From contig VZTI01000412.1 of NCBI GenBank assembly GCA_013397865.1, forward strand, positions 71,763 to 135,762: a stretch of DNA of 64,000 nucleotides. The letters run 5' to 3'. The stretch's first letter is position 1; every line of letters starts with the position of its first letter. The position numbers and the translations under genes were made by a program. The notes beneath the pieces are model-generated. The model did not search any database and was not told the DNA's origin. It saw only the letters and a list, made by a program, of their open reading frames with translations. Positions 24,000 to 35,340 of this stretch are shown here, piece by piece. Source of the stretch: Struthidea cinerea (Eukaryota > Chordata > Aves > Passeriformes > Corcoracidae).

Positions 24000-26900
24000 C
24001 ATTGATCATTCAGGGTCATTTTGCTCTAACCCACCCCAAGGGATCTATTAACGAGAACCTGGGCTGCCCTTGTCTTCTGGGGCAAGTCATAACAAATGTA
24101 AAAATGCGAATGAAGCCAAGAGATTACACTTCTGTGAAAGTAAAAAGAATTGCACTACTGAGCAAGCACAAAGAATGCCAGGCCCACAACATGTACATTT
24201 TCAAAAAAGAGAGTCTGGAATAGCTTTCCTTGAAAAGATACTTTAAAAATTTAATAAAAGGCTACAGAGTCTCCCAGTTTTCCAAAGGGCAACATAACCC
24301 TCCCCTGGGATATGGTACAATTCCACTGAATTTGCTGAACATGGCAGACTAGTTACAACTGACTGGGTATTTTCAGTGAGCTGTTAAGAACTGGGATGCT
24401 GAATCACTTTAGAGACAAATTTAGTGGGAAATCCATGACTAAACCTTGTGGATTAAATTTGTGTTTATGTCCACTAATACAATAACTGGAGAGATGCTTG
24501 GAACAGGACTGAAGTTACTACTTGCAATTTATTAATGTAAACCAAATGTAAAATAAAAATCTAAAAATTAAGTAAGATCCATACTGTTATTTTGGACCAA
24601 TATCTTTGTCAGTACTTCCCAAGTACTAGTTAATTCAAGTTACCTGAGACAGTGATGCATTGGCTATAGTAGCAAGTCAGGCAGAAGGCATCTATTCACA
24701 GAACAAATTACCTAGAACCAATAATTTTTGTATAACTTGAACCTTACATGTTTGCTATGAAGCCTAAATACACACATTGCAAAGTTTTCACATGGGAATG
24801 ATTTCAAAAACTGTAAAAGCAAAGACTTGGAAACTAGGAAGAACAAAATGCTATTAGAAATACAGAAGCATAAATAAAACACCCTGAATATATTGTAAAC
24901 TAAAGGAGAAACAAACATTTTCTGTTCTGAATACCAGCCCATTCTAAGCCTACTCTCTGAGGAACCACTGCATCCTAGCAGACAGTCTCTACATTTCCAG
25001 TTCCATGTCTTCTGTGGTTCTTTGCATACCAGCAAAAGAAATGGTAGTTTTGAACCAGGACATGTATCTTGGTTTTGTCAACAGGACAGGGATTGACAAG
25101 ACCCTTTCTTCTTTCCCAAATCCTTGGAATAGAACAGATAAACCATATTGATTTTATGTAAACTAGCATTTTGATTTAGCCCAAGTAATTTTATTTCATA
25201 ACTTCATTTAGTAGAAAATTCTAACCTCTCATTCGTAGCGAAATTACTGTTTTGATAGCAAAGACCACTAAAGAAAATAGAACCAAATTGCATCTGAGAT
25301 TAAAAATTTACTCAGATTACTCCCATGGAAATTCTCTGGACTATTTCCTTGGATAACTAATTTCTGTACTATAGTTCATAGCATCTATCCACTGCAGTAT
25401 TTAGGTGAGTTACACACAGATTACAAACTGTTGAGTTTCCCATATAAATCCTGACTGCTGCCAGATGCACAGGATGCTTTCACTACATGAATGAGGATCC
25501 CTAACTTGGACACAATCATCTCTGTTAATACAGAAATTTTCAAGAGCTCTCAAGACCCTTAGGCATCTGGTTCCCATTGACTTGCTATTGTGGCAAGGTG
25601 CCTAACTCCCTTAGGAGGTTTAGAACTGTGAATCATCGGTAAGTTTTGTCTGGAAGACTTGATCCATATTGTCCCTTTTCTAAGAACTATTAGATCCAAC
25701 TCTTTCTACAAAACGCAAGGGAACCAATTCCAGCTCCTAAGGGTTGTAAGTTGTCAGTTAACAGAACTTCACATTCTTTCAAAGGCTGATGAGCAGCAGC
25801 ACTTCACAGAGAGAAAACCAGGCACAATACTTTTTCATTGTTTCATGTCATTTTCCCCATGCAGAATATAAAACTCAAATACATTTCTGAGAGAGTAATT
25901 ATTGCTTGATGAAGTTACCAATATACTTTTCTCAAAATAAAAGAAGCCATTGTAATACCAAGAAATATGAGGATACTTTCAACAGTGGTTTCTACTAAGA
26001 GTAGTGTTTTTGCTCTTTTTGTTAGAACAAATGGAACTAATACGAATTTTATTATTTCCAGGTTTAATACTGGGCTACTGCTACTTTTTTATTTTACAAA
26101 AAAGACCTTTGCTAAATCAGACCTTTCTTTTAGACTTTTTCTTTAGTTCTAGGAATTAATCTTCACCCATCACCATTACCCCATCCACAAGTACAAACTG
26201 CACAAGAATTTTCTTTTGCTGGCTTTTGGGTTTATGCAAATATCCTATGTGCTAGAATCTTATCTCTGCTGCCTTTTTTTTTAGCCCATTGTTATTCTTT
26301 TCTGCAAGTAAAAGTCAACGCTGCTAACTGGGAAAGCAAATAGCAACATTTCAGGACCAGCTATGAACTAGCATATCGTACTACATACATCACCTATATT
26401 GTCATGCTATTTGAATATACACAAACTCCAATTACACAAACCCTTAAGTGCATTGGACTAGGAATCAAGTCAGACAACCAAAATAATGTGCAATTGACAT
26501 GAAATACACAAACCTAACTGCTGTAGAAACGGCAACACCAAAACATTTTGGTTTCTGGGACTTTTTACTAACTAAATACCTCTGTATTCTGTAAAAAGTG
26601 GAAAAAACTTCTTAAAGAACACCATTAGGTTAAAAACTCTGGAGTAAGGAAAAAAACTTTAACTACTAGAGGCATTTTTGAGACAGGTACACAACTTGCT
26701 ATTAGCAAGCAGCTGTCAATAGAAACCAAAATTGTTTTACTGTACTATTGCTCCTATAAGTGGCTGTATGAGTTTTAATGATCTGTTTCTAGAGGATATT
26801 ATGAGCGTAGATAACATAATCCAGCATTCCTTTATATGTGTTTATATACATAAACCAATAAATAAAAAAAACCTTTACAATTTTCTTAAACAGGAAGAAA

Positions 26901-29900
26901 TATCCCTTCAAAGCTTTGCATTAACATTTGCTTGATTCAGGCACTTCTATGATTTTTTTTTAATGGGATATTCTTCTTGATATACTAGGATGGAGAAAAG
27001 TAAAATCTTTTAACCTTAATGAGATTCACATATAAGCTCTCCTTCACTTCAAGAATGATTCTTACCATCCCACTCTCCTGCATTTGCTTCACAGTGAAAA
27101 GGATGTTAAAATGGAAAATCAGATTAGTTTGTAAATATTAACCAATGAGCTTCTTAGCAAAGACTGAAAAAAAATTATGTATACATTCTGTGGTTTCCAT
27201 TTCCTTGGTTTTATTGTTTTTATGTAAATTCTCCCAGGACTTTTCAGGTTATATGTCTGGAAGCCGCAGCCATTCAGCAGAGTAAAATTTGAGAGAATAA
27301 TGAGACAGGTGCTGGAAAAATTCACATAAAAGCTTTGGAGACATGAAAATGGAAACAACAGATACATAAAAGCCTTATCGCTCAAAAAAAGAAATGTCTA
27401 CCCAGCGTGTGCATATATGTGTTTTAGCGTAGCTCCCTCTGAATACACAGACATGTATTATTCGTAAACACACAGTATAGAACTGCAAAGGAGTGGTATC
27501 TGACAATTTTGAGATGTTTTCAGGATATTAAGGCAATGAAAATGAATAATCCAAATGAATTCTGATATTAGAACCGAGACATACATATAAATAGCACTAT
27601 ACATAGTTGTCTTGCATAGAGTTTTATATATCTTTTTATGTAAATGAAAAATATTACCAAATCCAACATGAAAACATGTTTATGAGATCTCCCTGAACTC
27701 TTGTGAATGACAGCAGTTTAGGTGTCATGGAAATATGCAGAATCTACAACTAGGAAAGACTTTTTAGTTGTTATTCTTAAACATTCATATTTTTTTTCTT
27801 CCAGTACTCTTACAGACACTTTGTCATTCAATATTAAACCTGTGACACTAGACTGAGTCCAAGTATGCTTCACTTCATACAAGTACTAGAGTATTACATA
27901 TCAAACTTCCAAACCTTTAGCCATAGCCAGCCTTTATGACTCAAGTTTTATAGAATATTATTTTCAGAGGATTCTGATAAGATGATCTCTAAAACAGATA
28001 GCTCTTTAAGACAGTTCTTAACAGGAACACAAAAAAAGTGGGGATGGGTTCAAGCTGGAATAATGGTCAGAAGGATGAATTTGTGCACCTGATCCCATAA
28101 GAAAAGTACTTAAAATAAGTAGATAAAAATTTTCTTGGCTTAAAGGAAAAGACAGCATGTAGGCAAGCTCATCAGTACATGCTGTGACCTAGCAAGCCCA
28201 CCACCACAACAGGCAGCAAATTAAATCTCTCTATAGGGCATCACAAACAAAGGCAAGTGACCAAAGCACACAGCTTAATACTTTACCATTCATCAGCTGA
28301 GAAACATTAATGCATGCTCTTATCCCACAGCAAATATAAGCTAAAAATGCACTAACTCAAGCAACCTTAGGCAAAACTTGCTGTAGCTAACACACACATA
28401 ACAACTGCAACTGTTTTTTGGAGCGCATACATGATCATTTAACAAGGCTCGTATGGTGCAAGGGAACTTTGAATGTCTGTACTAATTTCACTTCTAACTG
28501 ATTATTCACATAGAAAAAAGTGACTCCATTTGCCACCCAATTACACTTAAGTTTATGTCTATGACACTGAAGAGCTATACCCTAGCTTAGCAGTTTTGCT
28601 AGTATAGCTCTGGCTCATAGTATCAAAATTAGAAATAGAGCTAGGCAGCAAAGTTTGTCTTTTTATACAATTTTCCAAGAAATTCCATTTTGGTATAGCC
28701 AGACATAGGTGAAGTTCCTAATTAGAGTGAGAATTAGGTTATCTCAGTGGCATGTTACATATAGCATTCTTTCAACATGCTGATTTTTAATCAATTTTCA
28801 CTCTAGTGCATTGCAAAACTGATGTTTGACCATTGACACCAGTTACTAAAACCATAGCCTAACTCATCACACATGGGCATTGCTACTAATACACTGATAC
28901 ACTTCAAGCAGGATTCACAAAGAGGTTTCAGGGGAAATCCCCCTGATGACAGATATGCCTTTTGTACAGTCTAAGGCTCATGCTGATGTACAAATTACTA
29001 GGTTCAACACCTTTATTATGTAATTTGATCTGTTCTAATACCAAAAGCCCACCACCGCCTTGCTCTTTTTGGAGATAATGACAGATTACACTGGCACACA
29101 AAAAATTAAATCTAAGTACCTCACCAGAAGGTATGGAAGGGGTGACATAGTCTGCCAGGTAGTGGCTTGACTAATAACCTCACTTTTCCACAGAATTTGT
29201 TGCAGAAATAGAAAGAAATTCTACAAGAATGGTTCACAAGTTTAGTCTTCACTAAATGAAAGATAAGTGTGGCAATCTTGTGCATAACACATAATATGAG
29301 GCAGCTGAACAACTCTCCTTACAGTTAGAAAGTGAATATTAATGCCAGAAATATAGAAGATGATCATACATCTCTCTCAATGTATTCATTTTTGTAATTT
29401 ACAATAACACCCCTTTATCTAAGGAAAGACCATTTTGGAGTTTTATAATGCCAGTTAGAATGAGTAAACAATGTCCTAAATTTCTGTTCGGGAGAAATAG
29501 TATAACCATTTTATATCCAACATGACTTCTGAGAGGAAGGAAAATATAACCATGAAACCCAGACTTCTGGCTACTTTGATCAATTTCGCTTCAAAACTGG
29601 TATTTCCTGCCAGGGTGAATTTCACTGGCTCCGTAACCAGTGTGAAGAAACTCACTAGTTCCATAAAACTTCATATGAATCTTTTACTTGACTTCTCAGC
29701 TTAGATAAAACAGCACAGTAATTCATATTAAATGCAAGGCTTGTGAAACTGTTTTGCAGTGCTTCACTGAGAAGTGGGCTTGTTTTCAGGGAGCTGTGAA
29801 AATGACTTCCCAGACTTTTGTACCTAACAGACACTTCTCTTACTTCCTCATCAACTTTCTTTGCCATGTATCTTATCAATCAAAAGGTGTAATGGAGGAA

Positions 29901-31457
29901 CATTTACTACAGCTTAATACAAACATAGATGAATACCCTCAAAACTCTTACTTTAATGCTTATTTTAGAGATTAAATTTTAAAAAATAGACTTTATTGGG
30001 GAACAAACAAACAAAACAACAAAACAGAAGCAAAACCTACAACGCAAGAAACAGTGGCCACCCTTGTTCATACTATCACAGCTACTTAGAAGAAGCATAC
30101 AGGAGACACCCAAACAATCCAATATGTTGCAATTGTAAATCTGTAAATCTGCTCTAGCCTATCATTTAAAATACACCCTGTTCTCTCTTCTGTTTTCTTC
30201 TTTGCTTTTAAATAAGACAAAACAAAGGTTATTTTTTCAGACTGTGTAATGAAGTGGTAATTCTTCTGTATGATTTTCTTTAAGGTATCATTGTGAGTTT
30301 CACTTCTTGTTAGGTAAAAATAGAGAGACTGCATAGTTTACATAACATGAAATACATATCCAAACACACCCTAAAACAGTATATGAGACTACTACAAGCA
30401 TCATTAATAAAGGAAGCAGGTTGATATGAAACAACCAAAGACCTATGTGAAGCCTAGAAGTAACTAGAAAAACTTTTGGTTTCTTTTAAAAAAAGTAATC
30501 AAGCAGGAAAGCACACTTTGCACACAGTGCTATCTGAAAATCCACTCACCATTCTATCCGCCCCATCTCTGCGTTTTTACTGTATCTCCTGACATCCTAA
30601 CACGAACTTTCCCTTTCCTATCCCCTTCCCCAATATTAACTCTCTACCTCACCTCCTCGGTCTCTCAGTACTTACTTCCCAAGTATCTCCCAACTGTCCT
30701 AAGGTGTTCCTCAGGTAGAAAACCAGCTCAGCACTATACAGATACTTTTAAACAATACCTACACAACTCAGCAATACCCCATTAGGTAGCAACAGTCGTA
30801 AAATGAGTTGATAGACAGTAAGTGCAAATTTTGATGCTTAGTAATAAGGCTGATTACTAAGGAAGAACCCTATGGCTACACAAGCTATTACTTAGCTAGA
30901 TCTAAGACTGGTCATAGAAAAGAGAGTACTAGTTCTTAAAAACCATATGCAAATAATTCACCTGTAAGAAAAAGCCACATTTTTCAATTTAATTTGATTG
31001 CTACATGGTACCACCACCAGCAGATCAATCAACTGATAAATAGATCCCATTCTTGCAGTGGAAGATCCTAAAATGCATTCTGAGAATGGTCAGGTTCTCA
31101 AATAATAACACAAACATAACAGAAGAAAAGGAGTTCCTTTAATGGTGAGTGTAGAGAATGAATTATGATTTTTATGGGCTATTGTAGTGTAACAGAATCA
31201 TAACAGTCTCACTGCTACATTGCTTCTTATTTTGTTCCTTGAAATAATTTTCTAATGCATTCTAATGCAAAACTCTGCTGCTTCTTCACATTAGGCTCTA
31301 TTTGTTACTATATGCATCCCAATCATGACAGGAGACTCTAAATGCAGCTGCAATACCTAGAAGTACACAAATGTCTTTTTGCATGAACCATTTTATTACA
31401 GAGATGTCAACCTGTGCCCTTTTGAGGAAAAATGCTGATATTTAGAATTTTCACTCT

Positions 31458-31488
<31 letters not shown>

Positions 31489-31800
31489 GCTGAAATATTC
31501 AGAGTTTTTCATAAAATGGAAATTTAATTTTTCAATCAGCTCTTCAGTGACCCACTAGAACACACAGGCCATCTCCTTTCACATGCAAGAGTATACCAGA
31601 TAACAGTGTTTTTTCCAGACTACTTAGATTTTCACAACCTGTTTTTGTTAGTTTCCTGGTGCTGCAAATGTGATTATTTGATTTCTTTCAACTGAAAGAT
31701 ACAGAGACATACACTATGAGGTTATAAACTCATATGCTTTATCCAATAAAGAAAAAGAACAGTAATGTGAAAGACTTCTTGTGAAAAGTTGTCTGACGTA
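24000..31800. other. Non-genic AT-rich region between the two CpG islands, second part
   Basis: I recognise nothing in this stretch beyond ordinary AT-rich noncoding sequence and a 27-base poly-A run at 31,462-31,488. The short open frames have no domain signatures and no supporting splice sites. Confidence 0.6.
31462..31488. repeat. Poly-A run of 27
   Basis: Uninterrupted A homopolymer. It may be the tail of a retroposed sequence on the + strand, but the preceding bases match no element I know. Confidence 0.97.
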
Positions 31801-31830
31801 AAGGGAAATTGTAACGATTGTAATGATCAT

Positions 31831-31875
31831 CATAAAGAAGAAAAGATATTTCCTGTGACCGATATCTTCTTTATG
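31831..31875. repeat. Imperfect inverted repeat (10-bp perfect outer arms)
   Basis: CATAAAGAAG at 31,831-31,840 pairs with CTTCTTTATG at 31,866-31,875. The interior arms GATAT/ATATC also match once three extra A residues on the left side are bulged out. Confidence 0.85.
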
Positions 31876-32000
31876 TCATGGACCATATACACCTCCAAAA
31901 ACATCCCTACCAAAATAAAACATGGAATTCACTGAAGCAGTTTTCTTCCTCTGTGCCACAACCCTTCATTCAAGATGTGCTGTATTAAACCAGAGAGGCC

Positions 32001-32055
32001 TATATATACATGTATATATATATATATATTACATATTACATACTGTATATATAAT
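32001..32055. repeat. TA dinucleotide-rich microsatellite
   Basis: Interrupted (TA)n with TATATATACATG and TATATATATATATATATT segments, followed by ACATATTACATACTG. It is self-complementary and can extrude as a cruciform. Confidence 0.92.
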
Positions 32056-32115
32056 GTTTAATTATATCCCAGCCACTCTAGGTTTCTGTCACTTTTTCAT
32101 TTAAGTAAAATACAG

Positions 32116-32152
32116 AGTAACATCCCAAAGTGCTGCACTTTGGGATGTTACT
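32116..32152. repeat. Near-perfect palindrome: 18-bp arms with a 1-nt centre
   Basis: AGTAACATCCCAAAGTGC (32,116-32,133) is the exact reverse complement of 32,135-32,152, with a single T at 32,134 between them. The whole 37-bp unit is a palindrome except at its centre. Confidence 0.97.
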
Positions 32153-33117
32153 GTATGTAACTGCAAAGTTTGCATGTTCCATCTTCTCTTCATTGTATAT
32201 TATTTTATAATATGCATTGGAATATACAAGTAAGGCAGATGATAGGTAAGTATTAATTTATTAATTACAATAGCAATTCCATTGTTAACAATGCAACAAA
32301 TCTCTAGACATCTGTAGCCAATTTAATGTTTAATATCTAACAGAAAGCTTAAAGGAGATTTTCCATGGGAAAACCATATATTTTAGAATGATACCTTAAA
32401 ATACATTATATTCATAGACATTGAGAGGTTGTTGTGAGCTCCTTCAATCACAAACAAGGGCCACAGAATTTCATTCCAATGCCTATATTAGGCCCTTAAC
32501 CTACAGGTGACCTAGAGCATCAAGCCTACAGCTTCATGTTTTTTTAAATAAGAAGTCAGAAAAATAGGAAATAAGAAATTAGGACTGAAATAAGAAAATA
32601 GGATAATAGGTCAGATGAGAGATCTGTTTTAGCGAGTGTACTTGAGAAAGATTTTTACTAAACAACCATCTAGGGCAGACTACAAGAGGGTTTAGAGAGG
32701 GGAGCCTAGTATCTAAAACCCTTACAAATTTCTTAATCTGTCTTTTGCTTTATTTTCAAAGTGTGATATGAATTAGAGAAGCTGATCACCAACAGCTTTG
32801 ACATTACTTTTAGGGCAAGGACCTGTGGACATGGGACAAGGTCTCAGCATTTTCCTAGTTAGACACAGAATTCTAATGAGTTCAGTTTTCCTTAGTGGAA
32901 AAGAAAGCAGTAGAAGCAAGTCGTTGACCTCTTTCTTGTCTTTCACCCATGTTAGTTTGAAGTCAGAGCTACAAGTGTTGTGTCTTACTATCTAAGCTAC
33001 CAAGAGTCCTTGCACACTCCATCACCCAAAAATGCTGTTTGTTTAATAACAAACTCGGAGGAAACTATCTGTAGCACTAGGATGTATAGAAGAGAACATA
33101 CATTCTGCATGAGGATG

Positions 33118-33149
33118 CATAATGCCCTTTCAAGAAAAAGGGCATTATG
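33118..33149. repeat. Hairpin: 13-bp perfect arms, 6-nt loop
   Basis: CATAATGCCCTTT at 33,118-33,130 is the exact reverse complement of AAAGGGCATTATG at 33,137-33,149; the loop is CAAGAA. Confidence 0.96.
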
Positions 33150-33289
33150 GTTTGCCCTACAGTAGTGTAGCTCACGGCATTATAGTTTGGTTTCTATTGC
33201 TGGTTCCTGCAGTAAATTCCAGTCAAACCTCATTTACTATGCCAGGTGTTGCTAGTGCCTTTCAGAAAGCTAAAGAAAGGAGTTGCTTG

Positions 33290-34135
33290 GGCAGGTTGGC
33301 AGGGCTGCGCCAGGACAGGACACAGGGCCATGTCCTGCCAGGCTGGGTGAGAAGGGTGTCCACCCTCCTCCCCTGGGCATTGCTGCAGCCCAGCTCAACC
33401 AAAGGCACCAGGGGCTCACCAGGCACTAACCAGGCTGCCTCCAGACCTGCTCCTTTGGCTAGGATTGTGCCCCAGGGCTGGTGAACTTCCAGAGCAATAT
33501 CCAGCAATTCCCAAACCTCCCAGCTCCAGCACCTGAATGCCACTGCTGCAACCCTAGGAGCAGGGGCACAAGGGGGCACCTGTGGAAGCTGCCAGAAGCC
33601 AGACCAGCCTGCTCACTTCCACACTCTGAGGGAACACGTAGTCTAGCTCTGTCAAGGAGATGAGGATGGAGAGAAAGAACCTGTAACCCAGCTGAGTGGA
33701 AGCCCTTGAGGCAGTAGACACTGGGCGAGCACCTGAGAACAGTCAGTCACATAGGCTGTGTCAAGCCATGCCTAATACCCCTTGTTTGCCATGTAAATTT
33801 GTCCTTCAGCTAGCAGAGGTGGAAGTAGAGGAGTCACCTCTTGTCACTGCAGAGAAGAGTGGTTATACTGTTTCCACCATGTTGGCTGGGGGCATCTGTG
33901 TGGGAAATACCAGCAGCGTTGGTGGCCGGGCAGCCAGGGCAGGTGTCTGCCATTACCCCTGCAGGCAGCCAGAGGCTTGGTGCAGGTACTCGGAGAAGGC
34001 CTGGTGCCCTGGGGAATCTCTAATGAGCTATGAAGCTAACTGGAAGGGCAGAAGGGTGAGCCCAGCCCCTGGCAGAACACTGAGCCGTGGGTTGTGATGG
34101 GCAGCCAGCCCTGCTCCCTGCTGAGCTCAGACATG
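33290..34135. other. Unassigned GC-rich block upstream of FANCF
   Basis: About 850 bp of clearly higher GC than its surroundings, with open frames on both strands up to 133 codons. CpG content is low, so it is not a classic CpG island. The translations are low-complexity (Pro, Ala, Ser and Arg-rich) with no domain that I recognise. It could be a decayed transposable element, an exon of a noncoding transcript or a GC-biased conserved element. I cannot choose between these. Confidence 0.35.
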
Positions 34136-34283
34136 ACTGCCCTCCAGGGACTGAGCTATCACTGAAATTGCGAAGTACCTCCAAAGGTGGGGCAGGGGGC
34201 TTTGCTCCTGAAGAGGTTTATTTTTTAAGGGATGGTTAGGAATACTATGCTACACATTGCTCTATGTCTCTTAGCATAGATAG

Positions 34284-34440
34284 ACAGGCCGGTCGCGGGA
34301 GGTGATTACGCTGCTGTGCTCTGGTGTGGCCTCACCTCGAGTCCTGTGTGTAGCTTTGGGCGACACAATAAAGAAATAAAGCTACTGTAGAGCGTCCAAA
34401 GGAGGGCAACGAAGATGGTAAAGGGCCTAGAGGGGAACTA
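34284..34440 (+). mobile_element. CR1 LINE fragment (internal, 3' end missing)
   Basis: GGTCGCGGGAGGTGATTACG, CTCTGGTGTGGCCTCACCTC and GAGTCCTGTGTGTAGCTTTG, ending GGAGGGCAACGAAGATGGTA and AAGGGCCTAGAGGGGAAC, match the CR1 segment that normally reads TCTGGTGAGACCCCACCTGG, then AGGAGGGCCACGAAGATG. It lacks the standard 3' tail and ends in a poly-A run of about 15. It lies about 60 bp upstream of the FANCF promoter motifs. Confidence 0.87.
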
Positions 34441-34499
34441 TTTACTTAAAAAAAAAAAAAATTAATCGTGCTCGGTTTTTATCATTTTAATTCGGCTCA

Positions 34500-34684
34500 A
34501 TTTCCCGCTCTTGGCTGAGTGATCGGCCGGAAGGTGAGTCACGACTCCTTTAACAAAAGCTCGAGCCGCATCGGATTGACGTCCCCCTCAGCCAATAGAG
34601 TTACAAACGCCATCCCTCCGCGGCTCGGGTTGGCCCCGGCTCCCGGCGGGACCCCGCTCAAACCTGTAGCGCCAAGACTGGGTC
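34500..34684 (+). promoter_or_regulatory. FANCF: FANCF promoter and 5' UTR region
   Basis: A TATA-less, CpG-rich stretch directly upstream of the FANCF ATG. Visible motifs are an E2F-type TTTCCCGC (34,501-34,508), an ETS-type CCGGAAG (34,527-34,533), an AP-1 TGAGTCA (34,535-34,541), a half CRE TGACGT (34,577-34,582) and a CCAAT box (34,592-34,596). E2F, ETS and CCAAT motifs suit a housekeeping or S-phase DNA-repair gene. The transcription start is not determinable. A divergent transcript toward GAS2 is possible, since CpG-island promoters are often bidirectional. Confidence 0.65.
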
Positions 34685-35340
34685 ATGGAGGTCGTGCTGG
34701 GGCAGGTGGAGCAGCTGCCGGCGCTCCTGGCCGTGTCCCGCTCCGCGTTGGTGCGGGACTGGGACTTCCTCACCCTGGAGAGGGCTCTAGAGTGGGCCCG
34801 GTACTTCCAGCACCTTTATGACCGGTTCCGTACCCGGCCCCAGCTCCGGGAGGCCCTCGGGCGGCGGCTGCGCCGGGCTCAGCCGTACCCTCTGCTCGGC
34901 TTCCCCACACTGGGCCGCTGCCCACAGCTGTTGGGGCTGGCGCTGCTGAAGACCCATGCTTTGCCGCCCGCCGCCTGCCGCCGCCTGCTCCGCAGCCTTC
35001 TGCAGCCTCCCGGCGCGGGGACCGGCCCCGAGCCCCGCGGCTTGGCGCTGCTCGCCCGCCGCAAGGCCGCGGCCTGCCTGCTGGCGCTGCCCCGCTGCCC
35101 GCCGCGGCGTCCCCCCGGGCAAGAGCTGCAGCTGCAGGCGGAGGCGCAGCTGCTGCTGAACCGGCTGCGGGAGGAGAGGCAGGAGGTCGGGGAGGCCGCG
35201 GGGCAGCTGCGTTGGCTGTGCGGTGTTCTGGAGCAGCTCCCCCAGCCCCGCGCCTTCGAGGTCGTGGCGGCGGCGCTGGCTTTGCTCAAGCAGGGGAGTG
35301 GAGCTGAGCAGGCCGGAGACGGGGATGGAGATGGGAGCAG
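34500..35340. other. FANCF: CpG island over the FANCF promoter and 5' half
   Basis: CpG-dense sequence covers the upstream region and roughly the first 220 codons, then GC falls abruptly. This is the second CpG island in the window and marks an active germline promoter. Confidence 0.88.

Noticed and set aside
33122..34097. Open frames of 105-133 codons in the GC-rich block upstream of FANCF
   Set aside because: Both strands are open, the sequence is low-complexity and no domain or conserved motif is visible. The block is listed as unassigned sequence and not as a gene.
34519..34821. 100-codon + strand frame overlapping the FANCF start
   Set aside because: It is in a different register from FANCF, has no homology and exists because the CpG island lacks stops.
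34787..35289. Antisense open frames of 111 and 136 codons inside FANCF
   Set aside because: These are shadows of the GC-rich FANCF coding strand; the sense frame has clear homology and these do not.
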